A DNA stretch of 64,000 nucleotides from Scedosporium boydii (taxonomy: Eukaryota; Ascomycota; Sordariomycetes; Microascales; Microascaceae), in NCBI GenBank assembly GCA_002221725.1, contig NJFT01000034.1, forward strand, positions 180,618 to 244,617. Direction: 5' to 3'. The translations under genes and the position numbers were made by a program. Positions within the stretch are counted from its first letter, which is position 1; each line of letters begins with the position of its first letter. The notes beneath the pieces are model-generated. The model did no database searches. It was not told where the DNA came from and saw only the letters and a list, made by a program, of their open reading frames with translations. This document shows positions 10,781-22,555 of the stretch, piece after piece.

Positions 10781-13700
10781 TGTTTGACTACGTTGAAGTG
10801 TGCTGTTCATTTAAGGTGAAGGGGGCCTTTCCAGGCTGGGAAGAAGAGATGTGGGAAGGTGGGGCGTGGTAGGTGTGGTGTAAAAGCAACAGAGGACAGT
10901 AGGTGGAAGATGTTCCAAGTTGCCTCTTTTGGACGGGTTGTTCGGAGTCTTAGGATGGGATTGTCGAGTGGGTAAAGTAATACGCCGATGCCCTATATCC
11001 ACGTGGAGAAATAGAGGAGAGAGAGAGAAAATGGAATAAAGGACGAAGATCGAGGTTGAGTGACGTGTGGGTGACTCCAAGCGTGAAACAAACTGGACAA
11101 TTGGAACAAGGACAATTGAAACGGTCAAGAAGAGGTCGAGTGGGCCGGATCGGATTGATGGGGAAAGCGAAAGGGAGGGGACGAGAGCAGTTTAAAATGG
11201 GAAACAGCGACCTTCATTCTATTGTTTGTGGGACTAGACTAGATCTCCCGGCATGTGCTTGGTGAATTGCCTCAGAGCAGGAAGGTGCAAAGGCGAGAAT
11301 ATTGAAAGTGCGAGGCCGCCAGGAAGCAACGGCAGCAAGTGGTGACTGACGAGAAGGAAATTCTTGGCGCGACGAGTGGCGACGCGGATCCCCCAGCAGC
11401 CCGGGCCAAGGCAAGGGAGCTGGCGGGAGCGACAGAAATCGCAGATGGATGAAACAGTGTCAAATGCCCAAATTGGAAAGTTGAAAAAGTCCAGCAAAAG
11501 CGATGTACGATGTACAATCTCTGTGCGGCGGCGGTACACTCCACAACGAAGTGTTGTTCGGGCTGCTCAGGCTGCTCAGGCATCTCAGCCACTCACTCCG
11601 TTCCCGCCTGGTGCTTCCTTTGTACATCCAAGAAGAGGGATTGCGATTCCTGGCACGAGAGAGATTCCTCCGAAGGATTGATTGGACAAGCGTAGGTGGG
11701 AATGCTCCAATTTACTCAGCTGAAGCAGGGACCTCGACCATCAATTTGTGGTACATTGTCCTAGCGCAGAATGAGGAGGCAACCACTCACTGATTCTCGT
11801 ACCACTTGTGCCCCCCAATGTACACTTATTCGACCCGTTGGTGACGCATCCACTCCGCCCCCGCCACTAATGAGGCAGTACTGGCTTCGCCGACAGCGAA
11901 GATTCGAAGATTTGGGCTTCCAGAAATTAGTCAGGGCGTCTCAACCCCACACTCATCACGCATCAAGTTGAGTCCAACCTCGACTTGGACTTGAAGCCAT
12001 CAAATCTTATCTCACTTCATACATCTCAGAATCCCCTTTCAACGTTCCGAGCCCCGTCCTTCTCAATTGATCAGATGCAAGTGCTGTGGAGACGTCGGTT
12101 GGTCAAATCAACCCTTAAACTACAACTCGACCAAATGCCTTTAGCTTCGCCCCAATAACCTAGCTCGCTGCACGTCCTAACCCTTCAGGATGGGCCCAGT
12201 CACGCAAAGGATATTCGGTGATAAAGTTGCCTCTGGCCTCATCATTCTTCCGAGATGAACGAGAGGACCCCCCCGTTGGCAGCTCATGGCACGCATTTCA
12301 CGAGACTTACTATCCAAGGCGGAGAACGAGACGTTTGCCGGGCTTATCTTACGCCTTCGGTGCTGACGTGATTCCCATAGGGTGGAGGGGGTTGTTTAGG
12401 ACACCGACCGCATGGATTTTGCTCTCGTCTCGGAAGATAAACCCGTATAGCCCCATCACTTCGAAAAGTAGAGACATTTTTCTTCCCAATTGTTGCCTAG
12501 ATGTTCCCCTCTCGTCAGTCCATACGCGGGGTAGCTGACAGGGATTCTCACAATCCTTGAAATGCGGCTCATTGACGCAAGGGCATATCGCAATCTAACC
12601 CACCGCCAGTTGGGGGCGCAGTACAGGAACACCCTGCTCATCACCGACACTCGATATCTCTCAGGGATCATGTCGTTCAGGCGATGGAGAGAGTTTTCGG
12701 AATAGCAGAGAAGGGAGGAATGATTTCTGGCCCAAACCCTGGGGGAATGGGGCGGTAGTATGTATTTGGGGGTGGCGCGGTGATCAGGCGCGAGATTCTT
12801 ACGATGAAAAGAGGTCTATTGGTCTTCTTGGTTTGGTAACTTCTCTCTGATGGACGGCAGACGTTTCCGGAGGTGTTGGGGGGATGGCCTTCCGTGTTGT
12901 CTGACGTGTCGAGACCACATCCAACAGGACGATGCAAGATCAAGTGTCTCGACCTCGACTAAGAGACGTGTACCAACTTCAGCTTGTGGAGCCCCATTAC
13001 GGTTTGACTACAGTCGTAGTTTACAATTACAGAACACCTCAACTATAGTAGTACGAGTAGAACAAGCCCGGATATCCCAAACCAATCGATACTCAAGTGT
13101 TGAAGATGAGATGGCTCGCTGAAATGGATCACAACCCTTAAATGCTAACTTTTGATTTTAAACATTTCTATTAAATTTACCACTGAGCCCCCCAGACCTG
13201 CTTACGAGGGAGTGATCGCAGAATAACAAGAATTGGATCTTACTAGTAGATGGTCTCTGAGAAGTGAGGCAAGCGTCTTGTGTGTACTGGTTGTTAGATT
13301 ATGCCGATTTATAGGACCATCGACTTTCTCACCTACGAGGTCCTTTCCTAATAAGTATGACCCAAGACGTACAGGTATATTTTAGCACGTTCCCTACCTT
13401 ACTGGAAGAAGGCCAACTTCGGACCTTAAATCCTCTCGTCCCGCCCCCGGCATGCTCCGCAGCCCGATGCGGGGCGGCGAGAGGATGTGCTGCCAAGTCC
13501 CGAACGGAACCGCCCCACTTGTGCCTTGCAAGCCTGGAGGCAAAGATGAAGTGCATGATTGAACTCCCGAGGGCTCGCCTTGCCGGGTATATTCATGATT
13601 CAGTGTTGCAATGAAGGATTTTAACCGACCAGGTCGACTCTCATGGTGTTACGCGAGATTCCAAATCCCGCTTTCCGTATTGACAAATGGTACATAGAGG

Positions 13701-13806
13701 CCTGGAGCCTTTGACTGTTGCGGAATGTGAACTGTTCCTTTTCACCCCACCAAATAACGTCAGGTTTGCCCTCTATCGATGCTTATCTTGACTCCAAGGC
13801 TCAGCG
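10781..13806. other. 3.0-kb gene-poor interval
   Basis: Between the inositol kinase start and the METTL7-like gene I find no open frame with recognisable protein features on either strand. It includes the kinase promoter (purine-rich on the + strand near 10840-11060) and one GC-rich imperfect hairpin at 13432-13484. Confidence 0.45.
13432..13484. repeat. GC-rich imperfect hairpin
   Basis: The left arm CCTCTCG-TC-CCGCCCC (13432-13447) pairs with the right arm GGGGCGGCGAGAGG (13471-13484), leaving one 2-nt bulge and a loop of about 23 nt. It stands out in an otherwise AT-leaning intergenic region. Confidence 0.55.
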
Positions 13807-14788
13807 ATGTCTTGGAACCTCAAGGATCGCTTTCGCAGCTATACCGAGCCATGGGACCCCATCCGATATGGCATCTGGGGTATGGCGACAGACTTTATTG
13901 CAACATTGACGAAGGTTACGTGCTGACGCTGTTTCCATAGCCGTCTATGTCCAATCAAAAGAGGCCTTTTTCAGTGGCAGATACCACGATCTTTTCAACC
14001 TCAAATATCTCCTAGACTCGGGATTTTATTTGTGGTTTAAAGTCCTGAGTGTGTTTTCGGATTCTCAACTACAGCTACCCAAGGAGGTTCTTTGCCTGGT
14101 TAACACTAAATGTCAAATAGATGAGCATTTTTGTCGCTTTGAGCAAAATCAAACAACTATCCCCGTTCTTGTCCCAGCTTCTACCGGTGTGGTACTTGAG
14201 CTCGGTCCCGGAATGGGTAACCAACTGCGCCACTTCGACAGGACAAAGGTGACTCGAATCGTTGGCGTGGAGAGCAACTCGCGCTTCACACGAGATATTG
14301 AGACACAGGTAAAGAAAGACGGCCTTGAAGACATTTATGAGCTCGTTACATGCCGTGTGGAAGATAGCGACGTGCTAGAAACGCATGGTGTTGTTGCCGA
14401 GAGTGTGGATACTGCCCTGAGCATCCAGGTTCTGTGCTCGGTGGACAACCCGGAAGCAGTCATCAAGGAGCTTTACCGGCTGCTTAAACCTGGTGGGAAG
14501 CTCATATTCTGGGAGCATCACCGTAACTCGGACCGTGCTACTGCCGCAATCCAATGTAAGTGCTGCCGTGAGACCTCTTTCTATTATAAAGATAGTTGTT
14601 GACGGCGCCCAGACTTCTGGAATCCAAGCTGGAGAATGCTTATTGGCGGCTGCAGTCTAACGAGAGATATGAGAGCGATCGTGGCGGCAGCTGGAGAATG
14701 GGAGAATATCGATAGCATTCAAGGCGACGAAAAGCCATGGAGTATGCTTCCCAGAGTATGGGGAGAACTAATCAAGCCCATGGTCTAG
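13807..14788 (+). CDS. METTL7-like class I SAM-dependent methyltransferase
   Basis: Fungal protein resembling the METTL7/thiol-methyltransferase-like group; substrate unknown. Exons 13807-13879, 13941-14555 and 14613-14788 encode 287 residues; introns are 61 and 57 nt. The N-terminus (MSWNLKDRFRSYTEPWDPI) leads to the SAM motif I VVLELGPGMGNQL. Then come an acidic ribose-binding position in VGVESNSR and the post-motif LLKPGGKLIFWEHH. The C-terminal FWNPSWRMLIGGCSLTRD segment is strongly characteristic of the group. The first exon is inferred from frame and splice sites and is the least certain part. The gene stands alone, with 3 kb of gene-poor DNA upstream. Confidence 0.75.
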
Positions 14789-15531
14789 GAATTCCACTTC
14801 TGGAGAAATCAAGGATGAGAATAGTGCCATCCAGCAGTATTTATGTCAATATATATATATATATATATACTATATAAATGTTCAAAAAGGGGCGCATTCC
14901 GCTTCTTGTGGAGATTCTAAGTGCTGAATGAAAAACGAGAACCCGTGGCTCTTCTTGTGATGGAAAGGTGCCATGGATCATTGAAAGAGAAACAGCATCT
15001 CACAACCATCACTAAAATCGGCCGATGTTGGCCGTGCTAAGCGAGGGTCGCTGGATGATAATATCGGCGAAGTGTTTTGCCCTTCAAATCCTGGGAAGAC
15101 CCAGTGGCGCATTATCAACTTTGAGTCGAGGAAGTAGGCGGCCCGAGTTGGGACTGTCCTGACTTCTGTCCTCTTTCTACACTATTTTATTATTGTCATT
15201 TTTGGACCAATTTTTTTCCATTACTCTTGTGTCTTGGTTTGGCTGAAAGTGAGAGAGGCCTATGCAAACTGAGGTAGATATGGTCGAGAACCTTCTCCGG
15301 ACTGGTTGCTTTGGTGGATGTCGCCACCCAACTTCGACTTGACTCTGATGAACCACATTGCACAGCAAAGTCATTGCTTAGTCATCACAGTTTTTTCTTG
15401 TCGCGAATCCGGCCAAGGCTGGAATATTATATTCAGCAATATTATTTAGGCTTCGCTTTCTAGTACCATGCAACCATCAACATAGAAATCTAGTTCATCG
15501 CCTCCCAATAGACGTGCCCCGGCGCTCTAAG
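14789..15531. other. Intergenic region upstream of PRP22, with AT microsatellite
   Basis: A 743-bp gap with a short (AT)n run at about 14849-14870. No supported coding sequence; the right part is presumably the PRP22 promoter and leader. Confidence 0.5.
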
Positions 15532-18500
15532 ATGGACGACCTCTTACAGCTGGAGCAGTTTGCTCTGGCTTCCAAAGTACAAGCCGAAATTAACAACCAC
15601 ACAGGCGTCTCCGACAAGACCCTTGCCGAATTCATCATCGCCCAGCGACTCGAATGCGAAGACCTTGCCGCTTTCAAGCAGAGGTTAAAATCCATCGGCG
15701 CTGATTTCCCTACGAGTTTGGTCGAGAGTATAGACCGGCTGTGCAGGTCACTACACCCGAAGCTCAAGAAGAAGCAAGGCGGCGCGAACAAGGTCGAAGA
15801 GGAAGAGCATCCGACGCGAAGTAATGAGGAGAAGGCAAAGATATTTTCGGGACTGGCGCTTCCTGACAAGGAAGTTCCGCCTGAGTCGAATGGCGATGCG
15901 ATAGATGATACCCTGGCGCAGTTGGAGAGTTTAGGAGGGAGGCCACGCAAGTCGAAAGAGTCGCGAAAACGCTCGCGGTCCCCCGAGGATGGCGACAGAG
16001 ATTCAAGGAGACGCAACCATAGAGAACGAGATCGATCACGCGACAGATCGCGAGACCGAGATTCACGGCGGAAAAACTACAGATCGAGGTCACGATCTCC
16101 ACCAAGATACCAAGGAGAACTTGACCCCGCGCCGATTATCGACAAGATCTATGATGGAAAGGTCACAGGTGTCAAGGATTTCGGCGCATTTGTGTCTCTA
16201 GAAGGTATCAAGGGGCGGTGTACTGGCCTAATACATATATCGAGACTGGCCGAGGGCCGACGCATTGGCCACCCTTCTGAGGTGGTATCTATGGGGGAGC
16301 CCGTCAAGGTCAAAGTCGTCAGCATCGAAGGAAACAGGATAGGCCTGTCGCTCAAGGATGTCGACCAACACACCGGCGAGGATCTCGCGGCCCCGGCTCC
16401 CGCCTTTGGATCCGGTGCCAACATGGAGGCTTTGGGAAGCCGACATGGCTTCGTCGACCAGCCCACATCATTCCGCAATCCGCAGCCGCCGAGGCACAAG
16501 AAGCAACTAACAGATTCGGACAGATGGGAGATACGACAGCTCATCCGCTCCGGAGTAGCGAAAGCATCGGACTTTCCCGAACTCGAGGAGGAAACGAAAG
16601 CAGTCCATAAGGAGGACGGTGGCATGGAGCTGGAGGAGGATGTCGATATTGAAGTTCGAGAGGAGGAACCCCCATTCTTGGTTGGCCAAACAAAGCAGTC
16701 CTTGGAACTTTCTCCGATTCGCGTTGTCAAGGCCCCTGACGGTTCGATGAACCGCGCGGCCGTAACGGGATCGGCTCTCGTGAGGGACAGGAAGGAAGCT
16801 CGTCAGCAAGAGGCAGATGCGGAAGCGCATGCAGCGCCCAAGGATGACCTATCCGCGCAGTGGCATGACCCTATGGCAGATCCAGATAAGCGAACATTTG
16901 CAAGCGAGCTCCGAAAGGCCCGGATAAACGCAAAGTCGGATGTCGTGCCGGAGTGGAAGAAGACCGTCCAGAATAGGGACCAGTCTTTCGGAAAGCGAAC
17001 CAACCTTAGCATCAAGGAACAGCGAGAGGGCCTCCCCATCTTCGCCTTTAGGTCACAGCTCATCAGTGCGGTGAAGGAGAACCAGATTCTTATCGTTGTT
17101 GGTGAGACGGGATCCGGCAAAACCACGCAGCTCACCCAGTATCTTGCTGAAGCAGGCTTTGCAAACAATGGCATGATTGGGTGTACGCAGCCGCGTCGTG
17201 TCGCAGCCATGTCCGTCGCCAAGCGTGTCTCCGAGGAAGTTGGCTGTAAGCTTGGCGAGGAGGTCGGATACACGGTTCGTTTCGACGACACTACCACTCC
17301 TTCGACCAGGATCAAGTACATGACGGATGGTATGTTGCAAAGAGAGATTCTCATGGATGGCGATCTGAAGCGCTACTCCGTCATCATGTTGGACGAGGCC
17401 CACGAGCGAACCATCGCGACAGATGTTCTTTTCGCCCTTTTGAAGAAGACGGTGAAGCGTCGGCCGGATCTCAAGATTATCGTCACCTCTGCGACCCTCG
17501 ACGCGGACAAATTCTCGAGCTATTTTAACGAATGCCCTATCTTTACGATTCCAGGACGAACGTACCCCGTGGAAATTTTATATTCGAGAGAGCCCGAGAG
17601 CGACTACCTTGAGGCTGCCCTTCTTACTGTTATGCAGATTCACCTGACAGAACCCAAAGGAGATATTCTTCTCTTCTTAACGGGCCAGGAGGAGATTGAC
17701 ACCTCATGCGAAATTTTATATGAACGTATGAAAGCTCTAGGCCCTGATGTGCCAGAACTTCTTATTCTCCCCGTTTATTCGGCCCTGCCGAGCGAAATGC
17801 AGAGTCGCATCTTCGAACCAGCGCCGCCGGGAACTAGAAAAGTCGTCATTGCGACAAATATCGCCGAGACCTCCATTACCATTGACGATATCTACTTTGT
17901 CGTCGATCCAGGCTTCGTTAAACAAAATGCGTACGATCCGAAGCTCGGTATGGACTCGCTTGTTGTCACGCCGATTTCACAGGCCCAGGCAAACCAACGA
18001 GCAGGTCGAGCCGGCCGAACTGGACCCGGAAAATGCTTCAGGTTATACACCGAGGCGGCATACCAAACTGAGATGCTACCGACCACGATCCCAGAAATCC
18101 AGCGGCAGAACTTGTCGCTAACCATTCTCATGCTCAAAGCCATGGGCATCAACGATCTTATAAACTTTGACTTCATGGACCCGCCTCCCGTTAACACTAT
18201 GCTTACAGCCCTTGAGGAGCTGTACGCGCTCAGCGCTCTCGACGACGAAGGCCTGCTCACACGCCTCGGACGCAAGATGGCCGACTTCCCCATGGAGCCA
18301 TCCCTCGCCAAAGTCCTTATCGCCTCGGTTGACCTGGGCTGCTCCGACGAAATGCTCAGCATCGTAGCGATGCTCGGCATGAACGTCTTCTACCGACCCA
18401 AGGAGAAGCAGACCCAGGCCGACCAGAAGAAGGCCAAGTTCCACGATCCGCACGGCGACCACCTGACCCTGCTCAACGTCTATAACAGCTGGAAGCGCAG

Positions 18501-19029
18501 CGGGTACCAGAACGCCTGGTGCTTCGAGAACTACATCCAGCACCGGTCCATGAAGCGCTCCAAGGACGTGCGCGACCAGCTCGTCAAAATCATGGAGCGC
18601 TACCGCCATCCCATCGTCTCGTGCGGCCGCGACACGCACAAGGTGCGACAGGCTCTCTGCTCTGGCTTCTTCCGCCATTCGGCGCGTAAGGACCCCCAGG
18701 AGGGTTACAAGACCCTCATCGAGGGCACCCCCGTGTACCTGCATCCCAGCTCGGCGCTGTTCGGCAAGCAGGCCGAGTGGGTCATCTACCATGAGCTCGT
18801 GCTGACGACGAAGGAGTACATGCATTGGACGACGGTCATCGAGCCCAAGTGGTTGGTGGAGGCGGCGCCGACGTTTTTCAAGGTTGCGCCGACGGACAGG
18901 CTGTCGAAGAGGAAGCAGGCTGAGAGGATCCAACCGTTGTTTAATAGGTTTGAGGGTCCGGATGATTGGAGGCTTAGTGCGCAGAGGAGGGTTGGAAGGT
19001 CTGGTGGCGGTGGAGGTACCTGGGGTTAG
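15532..19029 (+). CDS. PRP22: Prp22/DHX8 DEAH-box spliceosomal ATPase
   Basis: RNA-dependent ATPase that proofreads the second splicing step and releases spliced mRNA from the spliceosome. A single intronless frame of 1165 residues. The ATG at 15532 ([17 protein letters not shown]) is chosen because the frame further upstream has no ATG. An Arg/Ser/Asp-rich region lies at about 140-195 and an S1 RNA-binding domain at about 207-280 ([19 protein letters not shown]). The helicase core has motif [11 protein letters not shown] (about 524), motif II DEAHERT (about 621), motif III SAT and motif [14 protein letters not shown] (about 820). HA2 and OB-fold regions complete the C-terminus. The S1 domain separates Prp22 from Prp2, Prp16 and Prp43. 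It converges with ESF1. Confidence 0.95.
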   Translation: MDDLLQLEQFALASKVQAEINNHTGVSDKTLAEFIIAQRLECEDLAAFKQRLKSIGADFPTSLVESIDRLCRSLHPKLKKKQGGANKVEEEEHPTRSNEEKAKIFSGLALPDKEVPPESNGDAIDDTLAQLESLGGRPRKSKESRKRSRSPEDGDRDSRRRNHRERDRSRDRSRDRDSRRKNYRSRSRSPPRYQGELDPAPIIDKIYDGKVTGVKDFGAFVSLEGIKGRCTGLIHISRLAEGRRIGHPSEVVSMGEPVKVKVVSIEGNRIGLSLKDVDQHTGEDLAAPAPAFGSGANMEALGSRHGFVDQPTSFRNPQPPRHKKQLTDSDRWEIRQLIRSGVAKASDFPELEEETKAVHKEDGGMELEEDVDIEVREEEPPFLVGQTKQSLELSPIRVVKAPDGSMNRAAVTGSALVRDRKEARQQEADAEAHAAPKDDLSAQWHDPMADPDKRTFASELRKARINAKSDVVPEWKKTVQNRDQSFGKRTNLSIKEQREGLPIFAFRSQLISAVKENQILIVVGETGSGKTTQLTQYLAEAGFANNGMIGCTQPRRVAAMSVAKRVSEEVGCKLGEEVGYTVRFDDTTTPSTRIKYMTDGMLQREILMDGDLKRYSVIMLDEAHERTIATDVLFALLKKTVKRRPDLKIIVTSATLDADKFSSYFNECPIFTIPGRTYPVEILYSREPESDYLEAALLTVMQIHLTEPKGDILLFLTGQEEIDTSCEILYERMKALGPDVPELLILPVYSALPSEMQSRIFEPAPPGTRKVVIATNIAETSITIDDIYFVVDPGFVKQNAYDPKLGMDSLVVTPISQAQANQRAGRAGRTGPGKCFRLYTEAAYQTEMLPTTIPEIQRQNLSLTILMLKAMGINDLINFDFMDPPPVNTMLTALEELYALSALDDEGLLTRLGRKMADFPMEPSLAKVLIASVDLGCSDEMLSIVAMLGMNVFYRPKEKQTQADQKKAKFHDPHGDHLTLLNVYNSWKRSGYQNAWCFENYIQHRSMKRSKDVRDQLVKIMERYRHPIVSCGRDTHKVRQALCSGFFRHSARKDPQEGYKTLIEGTPVYLHPSSALFGKQAEWVIYHELVLTTKEYMHWTTVIEPKWLVEAAPTFFKVAPTDRLSKRKQAERIQPLFNRFEGPDDWRLSAQRRVGRSGGGGGTWG

Positions 19030-19320
19030 AAGACGTGGATCTATCATGTATATTTTTACGGTTGCGTATATTATGTGGAAAGGAATGGGATGGATAAAAC
19101 CCCCAAAAAGCGGAATGATTTGCAAAGAATATCTACATATCTAGAGGACTCCAAAACAAGTAGCGAATGCTTTTTTAAGCTCAGACTCGACACCTGCCAC
19201 ACTTTGATGAAATAAAAGAGCCCCAGTAACTCCAGTGATGGTGCCCATATCCATACTTGATCACGAAGAGCTTTTCTCCTCCCAAAAAACTCGAACATGC
19301 CTCACGACAACAGGACTTGC

Positions 19321-21486
19321 TTACGCCCTGGATTTCCCCTTCGTCTTCTCCTTAACCGAGGCCACAAGCCCGCTCAAATCAACATTATCATCCCCGCCCA
19401 AATCCCTCCTCGCCTTCTTCTTTTTCCGATCCCTCGATTCTCCGTCACGATCACCACCTTTCCTCTTCCTCCCTTCGTCCAACATCTTCTGCATTGTTTC
19501 CGTACGAGTATATGCGGGATTCGACGTATCGATGGCATATTCGTGGCTCTCAAACAGCGACTTGAATCGATCGTCAAGCTGCAACTTCTGCCCCTCCTGG
19601 AGGTTATTCGAAGAGGTCTCCTCGCCGTGCTTGCCCTTGCCCTTCTTCTTCTTATTCTTCTTGTTCTTGTCCTTCTCGGCCCGGATAATCTCCTTCATGT
19701 CGAAGTGCTGGAAGCGTGACATGCCGTCTTCCTCAGCGCCGTCATCCATAATACGCTGCAGCTTTTCCTTCTCAGCGGCGTTCTGGGCGTTCTCGGCTTC
19801 TCTTGCTTCGCGCTTCTTGCGGCGCTCTTCTTTCCGGAGCTGGGATTTGGTGACGGCCGGCTCCTCGGTCGTGAAAAACGGATCGTCGAAGCCAAGATCT
19901 TCTGTCTCGCCGGTAGCTTCGTTATCTTGGAACACCATCTCCTCGTCGTCGCCGGAGCCGTCAGCCCCGCGCTTCGCGACGGCCTTTTCCTTCTTCTTTT
20001 GCTTTCTCTCGCGTTCCTTGCGGACATACTTTTCTATCGTCGTTTCCTCTACCTCTTCTTTTCCGGCCTTCTTCGGATCTTCTATGAGGGCGGAAGTAAA
20101 TGTGATCTGCATGTCGCCGACGGGTCCGTCCTTAGACGACTTGCTTGTTGGTTCGTCTCCGAGCCCAAGCGCCTCTCTTAGCTTCTTTTTCGCTAGCTCC
20201 TTCTTGGACAAGCCGCCCTCTTCCTCTCCCTCTTCTTCGGAACCCGCTTCGTCCTCGGTATCACTCGCAAGATAGGCGCGTAAATCATTATCTTGCATCT
20301 CGGCCCGGCTCCCGCTAAAGGCCTTCTTCATCGACTGTTTCCGGGCGGCTTCCTCGGGGTGGATGTCCCAGGTAAGCTTTACCTTGGAACTCTGCAGGGC
20401 ATTGGTGACAAATTCGACAGGCTCGTATCCGTCGGGAACGGAGGTGCACTCGTCTCGAGGCTTGTCATCGAAAGTAACGTCGTCGGGAATGAATCGCAGA
20501 TCGATAAAGTTGGACGACGATAGATATTCTGTGCCATCCGTAGCCTCGTAAAGTGTGTGCGCCGTCTTCGGGTCGGAGCACGTCATGACCGCATAGTAAT
20601 ACCTTAGGCGATCTAGCTGGTACGCGCGAAGGGCATCGCTGTCGAAATCCTTGTCGTCTTCTTCCTTGAGCAGCTCCTGTTTTATCCTCTCGTCCGCCGC
20701 GTCACTGTCAGAGTCGTCGTCGTCCGACTCATCCTTTTGCTTCTTGGAGTTGCGGAAAATCTCTCGGGGAGGGCCCTCGAGCTCTTCCCGCTGCATGCGC
20801 TCCTTTCCGAATTCGCTGGGGTATATGGATATCCGTTCGATTTTGCCCTTGCCGTTCGGGGGAAGGAAGCTGGTAAATAATGCCATGAGGTCGTGGGATT
20901 TGATGTAGTCCCAGTCCAAGTTGACGATGGCTATCCTGTTTGTGACCTCTCCCTCTTCGACATCGGCCTGCTCGTCGGCAAACCTCTGCATGCTAGCGGA
21001 GGTATCGAGTTCTACCCCTTTCACGGCCTCTTCATCTTCACTCTCGGAATCAGACTCAGAAGATGAGAATCCGCCATCTCGGGCAGGATCGTAAGGCCGA
21101 CCAGTATCCTTGCTTTCATCATCCTCTTCGTCCTCGCCTCCCGATTGTGGCTCAGATCCGGCTTCCTCGACGTCCTCTTTCGCGTCTTCGTCCTCATCGT
21201 CCTCTTCGTCTTCCTCTTCCTCTTCCTGGCGGTATAAGTTTTGCAACGCCTTCTTCCCGGCGTCGGACTTTAGCTTCCTGCCGTACCTATCCACCTTGGC
21301 ACTGGATAAGAAATCCTCACTCTTGAGCATATGCGCGAAACGCTTATCGATGGTCGTCTTGGTCTTCTTCGACGAAGGGAGGCGGAACCTAGGATCGGTC
21401 TCGAAACTGGCGAAGCGCGAGTCGGTGATTCGGCTGGGGGCCGAAGAGGCCCCCGAGCCCTTACTTGACTTCTTCTTTACGACCAT
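19321..21486 (-). CDS. ESF1: Esf1, pre-18S rRNA processing factor
   Basis: Nucleolar protein needed for early 18S rRNA processing in the small-subunit processome. Single exon, 721 residues. The N-terminus ITDSRFASFETDPRFRLPS matches the family start. Long acidic tracts lie at about 95-150 and elsewhere, with Lys/Arg-rich runs between them. A conserved core (RIAIVNLDWDYIKSHDLMAL, then LRYYYAVMTC) is present. The C-terminal NUC153 domain reads LDDRFKSLFESHEYAIDTSN and is followed by a basic tail. Long apparent frames on the opposite strand are shadows of the biased codons. It converges with PRP22 (291 bp between stops) and marks the last housekeeping gene before the biosynthetic cluster. Confidence 0.93.
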   Translation of the reverse strand: MVVKKKSSKGSGASSAPSRITDSRFASFETDPRFRLPSSKKTKTTIDKRFAHMLKSEDFLSSAKVDRYGRKLKSDAGKKALQNLYRQEEEEEDEEDDEDEDAKEDVEEAGSEPQSGGEDEEDDESKDTGRPYDPARDGGFSSSESDSESEDEEAVKGVELDTSASMQRFADEQADVEEGEVTNRIAIVNLDWDYIKSHDLMALFTSFLPPNGKGKIERISIYPSEFGKERMQREELEGPPREIFRNSKKQKDESDDDDSDSDAADERIKQELLKEEDDKDFDSDALRAYQLDRLRYYYAVMTCSDPKTAHTLYEATDGTEYLSSSNFIDLRFIPDDVTFDDKPRDECTSVPDGYEPVEFVTNALQSSKVKLTWDIHPEEAARKQSMKKAFSGSRAEMQDNDLRAYLASDTEDEAGSEEEGEEEGGLSKKELAKKKLREALGLGDEPTSKSSKDGPVGDMQITFTSALIEDPKKAGKEEVEETTIEKYVRKERERKQKKKEKAVAKRGADGSGDDEEMVFQDNEATGETEDLGFDDPFFTTEEPAVTKSQLRKEERRKKREAREAENAQNAAEKEKLQRIMDDGAEEDGMSRFQHFDMKEIIRAEKDKNKKNKKKKGKGKHGEETSSNNLQEGQKLQLDDRFKSLFESHEYAIDTSNPAYTRTETMQKMLDEGRKRKGGDRDGESRDRKKKKARRDLGGDDNVDLSGLVASVKEKTKGKSRA

Positions 21487-22555
21487 GTTGGTTGCAATCG
21501 ACTGGTGCGTTGTTGGTTTTGAGACTCGGAGGTGCCTTCTGGAGCATAGAGACGAAGCGTAGGTGCGACCAAAATTTTAGTGGGGCAAAAAAATCCCACG
21601 GCAGAATTGGTCCCTCCAAAGCGGTGAAGGAGGCCGAGCACAATGCAGTCCATTGTTTCAAATTTCACCCTCGAGCTTACATAAGAAGTTGAAGAAACAG
21701 TGTAATATTAAGATAATTGCACAGTATGGTAACAAAGTATGTACCAGTGTACAACTCCTGGACCCAGCATGGACCGCCTCTGCATACTTGATCAACGATG
21801 TCCACCATTGCCCACCATTGCTACTGCCTGCCCTGTTGCAATTGGTTGTGTATTAGCATTACTCTATGGGCCCCCATTGCCCTGCCGCCGGCTTCATGCA
21901 ATACATAGGGCTCCTACCTACATGCTACGTTACCCTAATGTAGCCGTCTGTTTCTTTAGCGCAGGATCATACCAAAAATAGACAAGGATAGAAAGGCATC
22001 AATTGATGCTTATCTATATTGCCTGCCCGGTATTGCGGCCGTGGAAATCTCAAGTTTACGAGGTGAACTAATAACAAATTAGGTTCTGGAGGTGGTTGGG
22101 ATCCTTGGCTCCGGATGCCAACGCCTGCAGCCCCGGGGTGAGACCCGAGACCTCCGATCGGCCGCCGACGCGCCGCCGACGCACGCCGGAGGATCGGAAA
22201 CGCGGTCGCATACATAGAGTCGTGGACCTTTAGCCATGTTTTAGTGGACGCAACTTAGTTCTAGAAGCTTAGTCGTGTTATCTTGCCGGCAAAAGAGTAG
22301 TACAGAGATTATGCCACGGAGTATCGGACCTCTATCATTGTTTGGCGGCAAAGTGCCCCTTAAATGATATTCCGCGAACTGATTGGGAGACGAAGGGATG
22401 GTTGAAGTTTGGCAACTTAAATTCTCTTCTTAACTTAGAGATTCTGTCCACGTTAAGCATTCACTTGTGCTTAACTCCCCTTCCGCCCAGATTAGGTACC
22501 TAACTTGAATCCAGTCAACCCACGCTTCTTCCCTCAATCCCAGCGTATCTACGTC
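21487..22555. promoter_or_regulatory. Boundary between ESF1 and the cluster; promoter of O-methyltransferase 1
   Basis: A 1069-bp gap. The left part is the ESF1 promoter. A GC-rich block at 22115-22200 with several CGG/CCG triplets and a TCGN5CGA palindrome stands out from AT-rich surroundings, about 390 bp before the methyltransferase ATG. Confidence 0.55.
22158..22168. promoter_or_regulatory. TCGG-CCG-CCGA palindromic site (candidate AflR-like binding site)
   Basis: TCGGCCGCCGA fits TCGN5CGA, the core recognised by AflR-type Zn2Cys6 proteins. It lies about 390 bp upstream of O-methyltransferase 1. Binding is inferred from the motif and the nearby regulator gene. Confidence 0.55.

Noticed and set aside
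12218..12538. 106-codon plus-strand frame in the gene-poor interval
   Set aside because: No family resemblance and no plausible neighbouring exons.
18118..19125. 335-codon open frame on the minus strand
   Set aside because: Lies opposite the conserved C-terminal part of PRP22; its sequence is the Leu/Arg-rich pattern produced by reading biased codons backwards.
19235..20275. 346-codon open frame on the plus strand
   Set aside because: Ser/Phe-rich shadow opposite the acidic and lysine-rich ESF1 coding sequence.
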